Assembly (NCBI GenBank): GCA_026713485.1
Contig: JAPOOK010000041.1
Location: 1-51,434 of the forward strand
Origin: Chloroflexota bacterium
GTDB taxonomy: Bacteria > Chloroflexota > Dehalococcoidia > UBA6926
Reading direction: 5' to 3'
Length of the DNA stretch: 51,434 nt
This document shows, in pieces, positions 18,771 to 26,709 of this stretch; position 1 is the first letter of the stretch; every line of letters starts with the position of its first letter. The position numbers and the translations under genes are program-made. The notes under the pieces were generated by a model. It did no database searches. It was not told the origin of the DNA and saw only the letters and a program-made list of their open reading frames with translations.

Positions 18771-19769
18771 TTAGACCGTGTCCTTGAGCCAGGGCATCAT
18801 CGATCGCAGATCGCGACCAACGACCTCAATGAGATGCGTCGTGTCCGCAGCCTTGAGCGAATTGAAGCTGGGACGCCCCGCCTGGTTCTCGAGAATCCAA
18901 TTGCGGGCAAAGGTCCCATCCTGCACTTCTTCCAGGATCTGCTGCATCCGCTCGCGCGCGCCGTCGTCGATCAGGCGAGGCCCGGACACATAGTCACCGT
19001 ACTCAGCAGTGTCGCTCACGGAGTAGCGCATGTATTCCAGCCCACCTTGGTAGATGAGGTCAACGATGAGCTTCATCTCATGCAGGCACTCGAAGTAGGC
19101 GATTTCAGGCTGATAGCCCGCCTTGACCAGGGTCTCAAACCCGGCCTTGACGAGGCTGCTGATACCGCCGCAGAGGACAGCCTGCTCACCGAAGAGGTCA
19201 GTGATAGTCTCCTCCGCGAATGTGGTCTCGATGACGCCCGCCTTGGTTGCGCCAATACCTTTGGCGTAGCCGAGCGCCCGTGCCCGAGCGCCCTCGGTTA
19301 CATCCTGGTGAATGGCCAACAGTGCAGGGGTGCCGACGCCTCGCTGGAACAGCTGTCGGACGCGATGGCCCGGCGCCTTGGGGGCAATCATGGTCACGTC
19401 GACGCCGGGTGGCGGGACGATTTGGCTGTAATGGATATTGAAGCCGTGCGCGAACATCAGAGTCTTGCCGTCGCTGAGGTGCGGGGCGATGGACTCGTCA
19501 TAGACCTGCTTCTGACGCGTGTCCGGGATCAGCATCATGATGATGCTGGCCCGCTGGGCGACCTCTTCAACGGTTCCCACTTCCAGGCCGTCCGATTCCG
19601 CCTGTTCCCACGACTTGCTGCCGCGGTACAGACCGACCATGACGTTTGCGCCGCTGTCCTTGAGATTTAAGGCGTGGGCGTGCCCCTGGCTGCCATAACC
19701 GATAACCCCGATTACCTCGTCCTTGAGGTGATCCAGGTTCGCGTCGTTGTCATAGTAGATGTCTGCCAT
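18771..19769 (-). CDS. ilvC: ketol-acid reductoisomerase IlvC (class I)
   Basis: A 332-residue enzyme that isomerises and reduces acetolactate or acetohydroxybutyrate with NAD(P)H and Mg2+. The Rossmann motif is [13 protein letters not shown]. The cofactor-specificity loop [12 protein letters not shown], with Arg and Ser residues, suggests NADPH. Metal ligands lie in [12 protein letters not shown], and the C-terminal knotted domain includes [14 protein letters not shown]. Length is normal for the short class I form. Co-directional with ilvN, with a 48-nt gap. Confidence 0.96.
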   Translation of the reverse strand: MADIYYDNDANLDHLKDEVIGVIGYGSQGHAHALNLKDSGANVMVGLYRGSKSWEQAESDGLEVGTVEEVAQRASIIMMLIPDTRQKQVYDESIAPHLSDGKTLMFAHGFNIHYSQIVPPPGVDVTMIAPKAPGHRVRQLFQRGVGTPALLAIHQDVTEGARARALGYAKGIGATKAGVIETTFAEETITDLFGEQAVLCGGISSLVKAGFETLVKAGYQPEIAYFECLHEMKLIVDLIYQGGLEYMRYSVSDTAEYGDYVSGPRLIDDGARERMQQILEEVQDGTFARNWILENQAGRPSFNSLKAADTTHLIEVVGRDLRSMMPWLKDTV

Positions 19770-19817
19770 CGTGCCCTTCCTGCCTGGTGTTGTCTTGTGC
19801 GGCAGCCGTACTCGGCC

Positions 19818-20369
19818 CTATACCCTGTTCGGCCGCGCCCCCACGAGGGCAGGCGCCCGGAATTCGCCGTCTTGCGGAACCTGTTCGTCCTTTGTCAGCG
19901 CCACGAGGCCCGTGCGCATCAGTTCGATTATCCCGAACGGCTCAAGCAAGGCTAGCAGGCTTTCAACCTGCTCCGTCGGCCCCGTAATCTCTAGGATGAC
20001 TGTGCTCGGAGAGACGCTAACGACCTCCGCGCCCCGGAAGAGATCAAGAATCTCGACTATGTGACCGCGGCTCTCCTGCGTTGCGCGGACTTTGATTAGC
20101 GCGGTCTCGCGTGCCACATAGTCCTCATCCGTGATGTCCATTACTTCGACCACGTCCACCACGTTCCACAATTGCGACGTCACTTGCCAGAGGGCCGATT
20201 CCGGCACGTTGTCGACAACGATCGTCATGCGTGAGAACTCAGGCCTTTCCGAATGACCCACCGCAAGGCTGGCGATGTTGAAACCTCGCCGACGAAACAT
20301 GCTCGCCACGCGGTTGAGCACACCGGGCCGGTCATGCACCAGCGCGGAGATGACGCGACGCATCGTCAT
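19818..20369 (-). CDS. ilvN: acetolactate synthase small (regulatory) subunit IlvN/IlvH
   Basis: A 183-residue regulatory subunit with an N-terminal ACT domain (RRVISALVHDRPGVLNRVA, then RRGFNIASLAVG) that binds valine or another branched-chain effector, and the conserved C-terminal domain with DVVEVMDITDEDYVARE and ILEITG. I place the start at ATG 20369, overlapping the ilvB stop as ATGA. An upstream in-frame ATG at 20405 would add an unlikely Ala-rich tail read inside ilvB. Confidence 0.93.
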   Translation of the reverse strand: MTMRRVISALVHDRPGVLNRVASMFRRRGFNIASLAVGHSERPEFSRMTIVVDNVPESALWQVTSQLWNVVDVVEVMDITDEDYVARETALIKVRATQESRGHIVEILDLFRGAEVVSVSPSTVILEITGPTEQVESLLALLEPFGIIELMRTGLVALTKDEQVPQDGEFRAPALVGARPNRV

Positions 20370-22087
20370 CGCGCTACCGTCCCCAGCGGCTGCTGCTGGG
20401 TCCAAGGATCCTCGACCATCTCATTAACGGACTGACCTGCCGGAATCATGGGATACACCAGCTCATCGATCTCGACAAGGAAATCGATAATTACCGGGCC
20501 GTTATGATCCTGCGCCCGCTTGATGGCGGAATCGACGTCCTTGATGTCCTCGACTCGGATGCCAAGCATTCCGTACGCCTCTGCAAGTTTCACGAAGTCC
20601 GGCCCCGTGGTATTGATCTGGCTGTAACGCTTGTCATAGAAGAGCGTCTGCCACTGGCGCACCATGCCGTGGTGGAAGTTGTTCATGATCGCGAATTTGA
20701 CAGGCGCATTCTCATCGCGAATGGTTGCGAGTTCCTGCAAAGTCATCTGGAAACCGGCGTCACCACAGATAGACCACACCTGCTCATTTGGCATGCCCAT
20801 CTGAGCACCCATCGCGGCCGGAACTTCATAGCCCATCGTGCCCAGACCACCGGAGGTAATGAAGCTGTTCGGCCTGTCAGTGACGTAATGCTGAGCAGCC
20901 CACATCTGGTGCTGGCCAACGCCGGTCACGATGAACGCCTGGCCGTTCGTTAGCTCATGGATGCGCTTGATGACGTACTGCGTTGACGGCTTGCCAGCAA
21001 AGTCCCTGACAACCAGCGGATGCTCTCGCCTGAGATCGTCCACACGTGACAGCCACTCCGTCCTTGCTTGCTTTTCAACCTGCGGCAACAGCGCGTTGAG
21101 CGAGTTCTTCGCGTCACCAATAACCGGCGCATCCGCGAAAACGTTCTGGTGAATCGCCGAGCGGTCGATATTCAGATGCACGATCTTTGCATTTGGCGCA
21201 AAGTCCGCAACCCGCCCAATGATGCGGTCGTCAAATCGTGACCCCACGTTTACAAGAAGGTCGCACTCATCTACTACAAGGTTGGCGAATGCCGACCCGT
21301 GCATGCCCATCAGGCTCACGTACAGGTAATGATTGCCCGGGAAAGAGCCGATACCAAGCAGGGTAGGGATGACGGGAATCTGGGCCTTCTCGGCCAATTC
21401 CTGCAATTCCTTCTCTGCCTGGGCCACCAACACTCCGCGCCCTGCAAGAATGACCGGCTTCTTTGCTGCGTTGATCATCTCAGCAGCGGCCTCTACTTGC
21501 ACGGGATCGGGGTGCGTGATTGGCCTGAATCCGGGCAGATCGTCGACGGTCTCGGGATAGCCGGTGAACTCGGCGATCTCTTGCAGCACGTCGCGCGGCA
21601 AGTCAACGAGAACCGGTCCCGGCCGGGCTGACCGCGCGATGTGAAACGCTTCTTTCATCACGCGCGGAATATCCTCGGCGCTCAGGACGAGATAATTGTG
21701 CTTGGTGACAGGAATCGTCACGCCCGTCACATCCGTCTCCTGGAACGCGTCCTTGCCAATGGCGGGTCGAGTCACCTGTCCGGTGATTGCTACGATGGGC
21801 GTGGAGTCCATGAAAGACGTGCCCAAGCCGACGGCCAGGTTGATTGCTCCCGGGCCGGATGTGGCGATGCAGACGCCCACCTTGCCCGTTGCCCGCGCAT
21901 AGCCGTCCGCCGCGTGCGCAGCGCCCTGCTCATGCCGGGTCAGGACATGGTGAATGGACGGGTACTTCAATATGTGGTCGTAGAGTGGCAGTATCGCGCC
22001 GCCGGGAACGCCGAAAACGAGGTCGACGCCCTCAGCCTGCAGCGACTCGCATACAAACTCTCCGCCGGCCAGCATCCTGCCTGACAT
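20366..22087 (-). CDS. ilvB: acetolactate synthase large (catalytic) subunit IlvB
   Basis: A 573-residue thiamine-diphosphate enzyme that makes acetolactate or acetohydroxybutyrate. N-terminal FGVPGGAILPLYDHI and RHEQGAAHAADGYARATG carry the catalytic Glu. The central FAD-binding domain and the C-terminal ThDP motif GDAGFQMT with downstream NN are intact. The start at ATG 22087 is preceded by GTGAGGAGAACG, a good ribosome site; the frame extends four codons upstream only because GTG 22099 lies within that site. First gene of the T-box-controlled operon. Confidence 0.96.
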   Translation of the reverse strand: MSGRMLAGGEFVCESLQAEGVDLVFGVPGGAILPLYDHILKYPSIHHVLTRHEQGAAHAADGYARATGKVGVCIATSGPGAINLAVGLGTSFMDSTPIVAITGQVTRPAIGKDAFQETDVTGVTIPVTKHNYLVLSAEDIPRVMKEAFHIARSARPGPVLVDLPRDVLQEIAEFTGYPETVDDLPGFRPITHPDPVQVEAAAEMINAAKKPVILAGRGVLVAQAEKELQELAEKAQIPVIPTLLGIGSFPGNHYLYVSLMGMHGSAFANLVVDECDLLVNVGSRFDDRIIGRVADFAPNAKIVHLNIDRSAIHQNVFADAPVIGDAKNSLNALLPQVEKQARTEWLSRVDDLRREHPLVVRDFAGKPSTQYVIKRIHELTNGQAFIVTGVGQHQMWAAQHYVTDRPNSFITSGGLGTMGYEVPAAMGAQMGMPNEQVWSICGDAGFQMTLQELATIRDENAPVKFAIMNNFHHGMVRQWQTLFYDKRYSQINTTGPDFVKLAEAYGMLGIRVEDIKDVDSAIKRAQDHNGPVIIDFLVEIDELVYPMIPAGQSVNEMVEDPWTQQQPLGTVAR

Positions 22088-22181
22088 CGTTCTCCTCACT
22101 TATCCGAACTCATCCGACTTGCTTGCGTGATTGCTTCCTCTTCATGCGAGGGAGGGTAGAGTAAGGGCCCGCGCCGCCCAC

Positions 22182-22210
22182 AAAAAATCCCGTCCCGCGA
22201 AGGGACGGGA
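22182..22210 (-). terminator. T-box terminator hairpin in the ilvB leader
   Basis: On the minus strand TCCCGTCCC and GGGACGGGA form a 9-bp stem with a 5-nt loop followed by TTTTTT. Its upstream arm region overlaps the T-box antiterminator zone, as expected for a switch that stops transcription when charged tRNA is abundant. Confidence 0.93.
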
Positions 22211-22435
22211 GCTTGCGCGATCCCGCGGTACCACCCTCCTTACCCGGCCCCACGGCCGAGTCTCTCATTAGCGTTTGTGCAGGCGCGACCCCGCCAAAAC
22301 GCAATTGTCTCCATCCTGACGACGGAGACCGCGTTTCGGATGCTCCGGGGCGAGTTCACGAGTCATCACGACCGGGCTTCCACCGTCCCCGGCTCGCTGT
22401 CCGCTAGACTAACGCTACTACTCCCCTTCGTAGCA
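22182..22435 (-). promoter_or_regulatory. leucine-specific T-box leader of the ilv-leu operon
   Basis: The hallmark T-box sequence AGGGTGGTACCGCG lies at 22237-22224 on the minus strand. Stem I is recognisable from GGGGAGTAGTAG (AGUA bulge) and the distal loop region AGCGAGCCGGGG then GGTGGAAGCCCGG. The specifier region reads GTGAACTCGCC, with codon CTC (Leu) at 22354-22352. The antiterminator bulge TGGT pairs with a tRNA discriminator A, which fits tRNA-Leu. When uncharged tRNA-Leu (anticodon GAG) binds, the antiterminator should form and the operon be read. The same specifier controls the Bacillus ilv-leu operon. Confidence 0.93.
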
Positions 22436-22441
22436 GAATCG

Positions 22442-22470
22442 ATTTTGCCATTCCTAGCTACGAGTGTCAA
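22442..22470 (-). promoter_or_regulatory. sigma-70-type promoter of the ilv-leu operon
   Basis: TTGACA (22470-22465) and CAAAAT (22447-22442) are separated by exactly 17 nt, just upstream of the T-box stem I. The start site would be near 22435. The remaining DNA up to the divergent comF start at 22537 shows no gene. Confidence 0.8.
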
Positions 22471-22536
22471 CATGATTCCTATTGGACGCCTATTGAGCCT
22501 GCCCTCCAGCCAAACCACTCGCCACCGCCGTTAGAG

Positions 22537-23184
22537 ATGAAACTGCGCGACCTTGCCGATTCCGCCCTACGCCTTCTGTTTCCACCCCGATGCGTTCTGT
22601 GTGGACGGGAAGGCGACCTCATATGTGAGCCGTGCCGCCGAACTTTCCCAGCTCGCCTTGATGCGGATGCAATTCCGAAGCTGTCCGGCGTCCGCGCCGC
22701 GCGCGCAGTGTGGCCATATGAAGGGAACGTTCGCGAGGTTGTCCGACGTTACAAGTACAATGGTCTGCGTTCCCTTGCCCCGGTGCTCGCGTCAGAAATG
22801 GTTCATGTTCTGTTCGAATGGAATCCGTCAATCGACATGGTTGTCCATGTCCCTGTCCATCCCGCACGATTGCGCGAACGGGGATTTGACCAGTCTGAGC
22901 TTCTAGCGCGAGAACTATCACGCACGAGAGGTATAGCAGCCGTTCCGTGCCTTATCCGACTGCGTGAGACCGACGTTCAAGCACGTGCGATGAGCGCCGC
23001 CCAACGTGCCGCCAATGTTCGCGGGGCATTCCATGTTCCGAATGATGATGGAATTCGTGGCGCCAACGTTCTTCTCATCGACGATGTGCTGACGACGGGT
23101 GCGACATTGACCGAAGCGGCACGGGCATTAAGGCGCTCAGGGGCAAAAACCGTGTACGGTCTAACGCTCGCACACGAGACGTAG
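22537..23184 (+). CDS. comF: ComF-family phosphoribosyltransferase-like protein
   Basis: A 215-residue ComF/GntX-type protein. The N-terminal zinc-finger-like CxxC pairs lie in RCVLCGREGDLICEPCRR. The C-terminal phosphoribosyltransferase fold has VPVHPARLRERGFDQSELLA and the PRPP loop LLIDDVLTTGATL. ComF proteins act in DNA uptake or intracellular processing of single-stranded DNA; no other competence gene was seen here. It is divergent from the T-box promoter and 56 nt upstream of the HypE-like gene, so the two may be co-transcribed. Confidence 0.9.
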   Translation: MKLRDLADSALRLLFPPRCVLCGREGDLICEPCRRTFPARLDADAIPKLSGVRAARAVWPYEGNVREVVRRYKYNGLRSLAPVLASEMVHVLFEWNPSIDMVVHVPVHPARLRERGFDQSELLARELSRTRGIAAVPCLIRLRETDVQARAMSAAQRAANVRGAFHVPNDDGIRGANVLLIDDVLTTGATLTEAARALRRSGAKTVYGLTLAHET

Positions 23185-23240
23185 GGAACTGTGGGCGTTC
23201 CATTGATCGTTATCGCGTTCAGACAGGGGATAATGGCGTC

Positions 23241-24248
23241 ATGACAGACGCACACGACGCCCCCCTTCGCGTTGGCAAGCTCCCGCCTGACCTGCTTGCC
23301 CAATTGCTTGAGCAGACCAACGTCAGTGACCCCAGCGTCATCCTTGGACCTCGTATGGGAGAAGATGCTGCGCTCATTGACAACGGAGGGGAAAACTACC
23401 TCGTCGTCAGTTCAGACCCCATCACGTTCGCGGCGGAACAGCTGGGGTGGTACGCCGTCCACGTCAACGCTAATGACATCGCCGCAACCGGTGGGACACC
23501 GCGATGGGTGGTGATGACCGTCATCCTGCCCGACGGCTCGCCACCACAACTCGCGCGGGACATCATGCGCCAGACGCTGGATGCCTGCGCGGAAATAGGA
23601 GCCACTCTTGTTGGCGGGCATACTGAGGTTACCTACGGCCTTGATCGCCCTATTGCTATCGGCACAATGGTCGGTGAAGTTCCAAAGGGCGAGGAAACAC
23701 CGACGTCCGGTATTCAGGAAGACGATGCCATCATTCTCACCAAAGGTGTCGCTATCGAGGGCACGGCTATCCTGGCCATGGAACGTGCGGATCTAATTCG
23801 CGCCGCCGGTGTTTCTGATGGAACCATCGAACGCGGCGCACATTTTTTGCGTGATCCCGGCATCAACGTCGTCCGTGACGCCCACGTTGCCCTCCGGACA
23901 GCTCCCATTCACGCCATGCACGACCCAACTGAGGGCGGTATCGCAACGGCCTTACACGAGATGGCGGACGCCTCAAACGTCGGTATGGACATCGATGCCG
24001 AGGCTGTAAGGGCCATGACGCCGCCGGAGACTGTGGAAATCTGCCGCGCCCTTGACGTCAATCCCGTGGGGCTCATTTCCGCCGGCGCGCTCCTGATTGC
24101 GGCGGCTCCTGAAGATTCATCCAGGATCGCCGCCGCCCTTGAAGAGTCGTCGATTCGTGCAGCCGTCATCGGCCGTGCGGTGCCGCGGGAGAAGGGTGTC
24201 AACATCCCGCGATTTGAGCGCGACGAACTGGCGCGAATCCTCGGCTGA
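23241..24248 (+). CDS. AIR synthase-related protein (HypE/SelD-like)
   Basis: A 335-residue ATP-binding protein of the PurM/HypE/SelD/ThiL superfamily. The N-terminal ATP-binding domain has GPRMGEDAALIDNG, SSDPITFAA, NANDIAATGGTPRW and GGHTEVTYGLDRPI. The C-terminal domain has HDPTEGGIATALHEMA and GALLIAA. It lacks the C-terminal Cys of true HypE and the N-terminal Cys/Sec of SelD, so it is probably neither. No hydrogenase genes are nearby. The substrate is unknown. It follows comF and is convergent with treT; the 59-nt gap holds a CCCTCCC/GGGAGGG hairpin without a U-tract. Confidence 0.8.
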   Translation: MTDAHDAPLRVGKLPPDLLAQLLEQTNVSDPSVILGPRMGEDAALIDNGGENYLVVSSDPITFAAEQLGWYAVHVNANDIAATGGTPRWVVMTVILPDGSPPQLARDIMRQTLDACAEIGATLVGGHTEVTYGLDRPIAIGTMVGEVPKGEETPTSGIQEDDAIILTKGVAIEGTAILAMERADLIRAAGVSDGTIERGAHFLRDPGINVVRDAHVALRTAPIHAMHDPTEGGIATALHEMADASNVGMDIDAEAVRAMTPPETVEICRALDVNPVGLISAGALLIAAAPEDSSRIAAALEESSIRAAVIGRAVPREKGVNIPRFERDELARILG

Positions 24249-24307
24249 TCTGGCCCTCCCGAAATGGGGGGAGGGGTGCAGAGTTTCCGGAATCTGGAAG
24301 ATTGTGC

Positions 24308-25801
24308 CTACGCGGCTTCGGGCATGGTTTCCAGGATGAGCTGCGCGTACTGGAGAAGATGTCGATCCGGGAGGAATAGCTCTCGTGCCCGTTCCCTGGC
24401 CGCTGCGCCCAGCTCAGCCGCCCATGTCGGATTGGTCAGCAGTTTCCCAATTGCCTGCCCACATGCCGCCTCATCCCATGGGTCGGGCAGGAGAATTCCC
24501 GACTGACCATCGATGATCTGCTGACGGATACCGCCAACCGCGCTCGCGACGATGGGCTTGCCTTTCCACATCGCCTCCGTGACAGTTAGACCGAAGCCCT
24601 CAGCGAGGCTTTTTTGAACGATAACCGTCGCGTGGCTCTGAATGGCGTTGATGATTGCGGCGTTCTCCTCGCGATCGTCCATCGGCACGCTCACAAGATG
24701 CACTCGATGCCGTATCGCGTCCGGCAGGGCCCGCCATTGCGCTGTACACTCCGCCAGCACCACACCCGCTTCAGGATCATCAGCCACGCCGCTCGTTGAG
24801 GGCCCAACGAGGAACAGGTGCGCGTCGGCGGGCGCGTGTTCCATCCTGGTGAATGCCCGCATCACGCCCGCCATGTCCTTCAGTGCATCCCACCGCGCAA
24901 TCTGCACGACAACCGGATCATCAGGGCGGGGCAGGGCGCCATCCGTCAAGGCCTCAACCCGGTGAATGAAAGGCGCTTGCGAACCATCCTCACGCCGGAA
25001 CGATGGAGCTGTGACCGGAGCTGCATCCAACAGCCCAACCTGGGCAAGGATGTCCCGCGCTGCGTCCAGACCTAAAGCTTCGTTCTTGGCGCTCGAGGGA
25101 TCGATTGACGGATTGATGACGCGCACGGCGGCGGAATCGAGCCATGCCGGAGCATACTCCGCCAGGCTGAAAATGCAGAAGTCCGCTTGCTGAATATAGG
25201 GGCGCAGAAACTCCCACGCAGTGTTCACCAACTCGTCATGGCGCTCGTGGCCGATGTGGGACCGCCAGATAACGCGAGCGCCTGCCTGAAGCATTGCCGC
25301 AGCCAGACCTGCCGTTTGCGGATCGTGAAGGATGACGATATCTCCGGTCCGCACCTTGGCCGAGATAGTGGCCACGTTTTCAGCCATTACCCGCTCATAG
25401 TGACCGCGCTCCGCTTCTCCGAGCGGTCCACCGTCGCCCTTCTCTCCGTGCAGATTGTTATGAATCCGCTTTGTTATGCGAAAAAATTCACTATCTCCGT
25501 CGATGACAAGCCAGCGAGATTCGACACCTGCCCCCTTCGCGTATCCACACAGCCCCTGTACGAGCTCTGCCACGCCGCCGCCCCTGGCGGTGGAGTTAAT
25601 GTTGATCACGGCTCGCCCCTGAAGGGCGTGGCTGACTGTTTGGGCCGCCTCTGCGAGAGCAGAGCCTCGTCTCTTATTGACGAACGGAATGAGTAGGTCA
25701 GGCGACCGAGGTGGTACCTCGACCTCCAGGACCTTACCGGTGTCGGCAATCCTGCCTACTGATGCTGTCACGATTTCCCCCGCGCATTTGATAACGACCA
25801 C
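24308..25801 (-). CDS. treT: trehalose synthase TreT-like glycosyltransferase (GT4)
   Basis: A 497-residue GT4 glycosyltransferase resembling TreT and trehalose phosphorylases, which form trehalose from an NDP-glucose (or glucose-1-phosphate) and glucose. Recognisable parts are NINSTARGGGVAELVQGL, WLVIDGDSEFF, LHDPQTAGLAAAMLQAGA, WRSHIGHERHDE, QIARWDALKDMAGVMRAF and the C-terminal EGFGLTVTEAMWKGKPIV carrying the E-x7-E motif. It starts at GTG 25801, 32 nt after pheA. The product would be a compatible solute; whether it uses NDP-glucose or phosphate cannot be decided from motifs. Confidence 0.85.
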   Translation of the reverse strand: MVVIKCAGEIVTASVGRIADTGKVLEVEVPPRSPDLLIPFVNKRRGSALAEAAQTVSHALQGRAVININSTARGGGVAELVQGLCGYAKGAGVESRWLVIDGDSEFFRITKRIHNNLHGEKGDGGPLGEAERGHYERVMAENVATISAKVRTGDIVILHDPQTAGLAAAMLQAGARVIWRSHIGHERHDELVNTAWEFLRPYIQQADFCIFSLAEYAPAWLDSAAVRVINPSIDPSSAKNEALGLDAARDILAQVGLLDAAPVTAPSFRREDGSQAPFIHRVEALTDGALPRPDDPVVVQIARWDALKDMAGVMRAFTRMEHAPADAHLFLVGPSTSGVADDPEAGVVLAECTAQWRALPDAIRHRVHLVSVPMDDREENAAIINAIQSHATVIVQKSLAEGFGLTVTEAMWKGKPIVASAVGGIRQQIIDGQSGILLPDPWDEAACGQAIGKLLTNPTWAAELGAAARERARELFLPDRHLLQYAQLILETMPEAA

Positions 25802-25833
25802 AGTAGGGTCAAATTAATTGTACGTGTCTAGAC

Positions 25834-26709
25834 CTAATCTGCCATAGAGCTTCTCGGGTACGAACCCAGCAAGCGGATCCGCTTGCAAATCGTCCCGAGT
25901 CCTGCCTCAACCTCCGCGAATGCCTCTGCCAGTCCACTGTCGGTGATATGGCCCAGGTACTCCACGATGAATGTGTATTCCCACAAGCCCTCCCGCTGAT
26001 CGAGTCGGGATGGTCGTGACTGCAGCATCGTTGCATTCAGCCCGCGCGAGGAAAACATGGTGAGCACCTTGACCAAAGCGCCGGGTTGATTCTCGATGTC
26101 AAAGAGGATCGTCGTCTTGTCTCCGCCGGTGGTGTCCGGAGTCTCGTTGTGCCCAAGCACCCAGAATCGGGTCGCGTTCTCCGAGCCATCCTCCATGTTT
26201 TCCCGCACCACCTTCAGCCTGTAGTACATAGCCGCAACGGCATTGGCCAATGCCGCAGCCCCAGGGTCTTCAGATGCCGCGGCTATCTGGGCCCCACGCG
26301 CTGTGCTCGACTCCTCGATGACCTCGATCTCACGCCCCAGCTCTTCAGATAATCGGCGGATGCTCCGCCGGCACTGGCTCAAGGCCTGTGGGTGCGAGTA
26401 GATGCGCGTGACCTGTTCCAGCGATGTCTTTGTCAGCAAGTGGTGGTGAATGGGCAGAAAAACCTCAGCCACGACGTTGATGCCGTCTCTGGCTCCAACG
26501 AAATCCAGCGTCGCACCCACCGTTCCCTCAAGCAGGTTCTCTATGGGTAGTACACCGTATTCAATCTCACCCTGCTGGACGGCCTGGCAGATTGCCTCCG
26601 ACTCCATCGGTTCGAAAATGGCATCCCGGCCGAAATGGGCGATGGCCGCCAAGTGAGTGAATGTCGCCTCCGGCTGGAGGAATCCGACGGTTGGCCTGTC
26701 GTAGGTCAT
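25834..26709 (-). CDS. pheA: prephenate dehydratase PheA
   Basis: A 291-residue monofunctional prephenate dehydratase for phenylalanine synthesis. The catalytic domain (1-185) has GVLPIENLLEGTVGATLD, YSHPQALSQC, ESSTARGAQ and the TRF motif in NATRFWVLG. An ACT domain follows (about 195-275) with PGALVKVLTMFSSRGLN and LQSRPSRL, the region that binds Phe in feedback inhibition. The usual N-terminal GPxGTFS is degenerate here (LQPEATFTH). Its ATG overlaps the tyrS stop by 4 nt, so translation is coupled to tyrS. Confidence 0.93.
   Translation of the reverse strand: MTYDRPTVGFLQPEATFTHLAAIAHFGRDAIFEPMESEAICQAVQQGEIEYGVLPIENLLEGTVGATLDFVGARDGINVVAEVFLPIHHHLLTKTSLEQVTRIYSHPQALSQCRRSIRRLSEELGREIEVIEESSTARGAQIAAASEDPGAAALANAVAAMYYRLKVVRENMEDGSENATRFWVLGHNETPDTTGGDKTTILFDIENQPGALVKVLTMFSSRGLNATMLQSRPSRLDQREGLWEYTFIVEYLGHITDSGLAEAFAEVEAGLGTICKRIRLLGSYPRSSMAD

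Noticed and set aside
18834-19670. 278-codon plus-strand frame over ilvC
   Set aside because: Antisense to a complete IlvC with all catalytic motifs.
24254-24276. hairpin CCCTCCC/GGGAGGG as terminator between convergent genes
   Set aside because: No U-tract on either strand, so it was not listed as a terminator.
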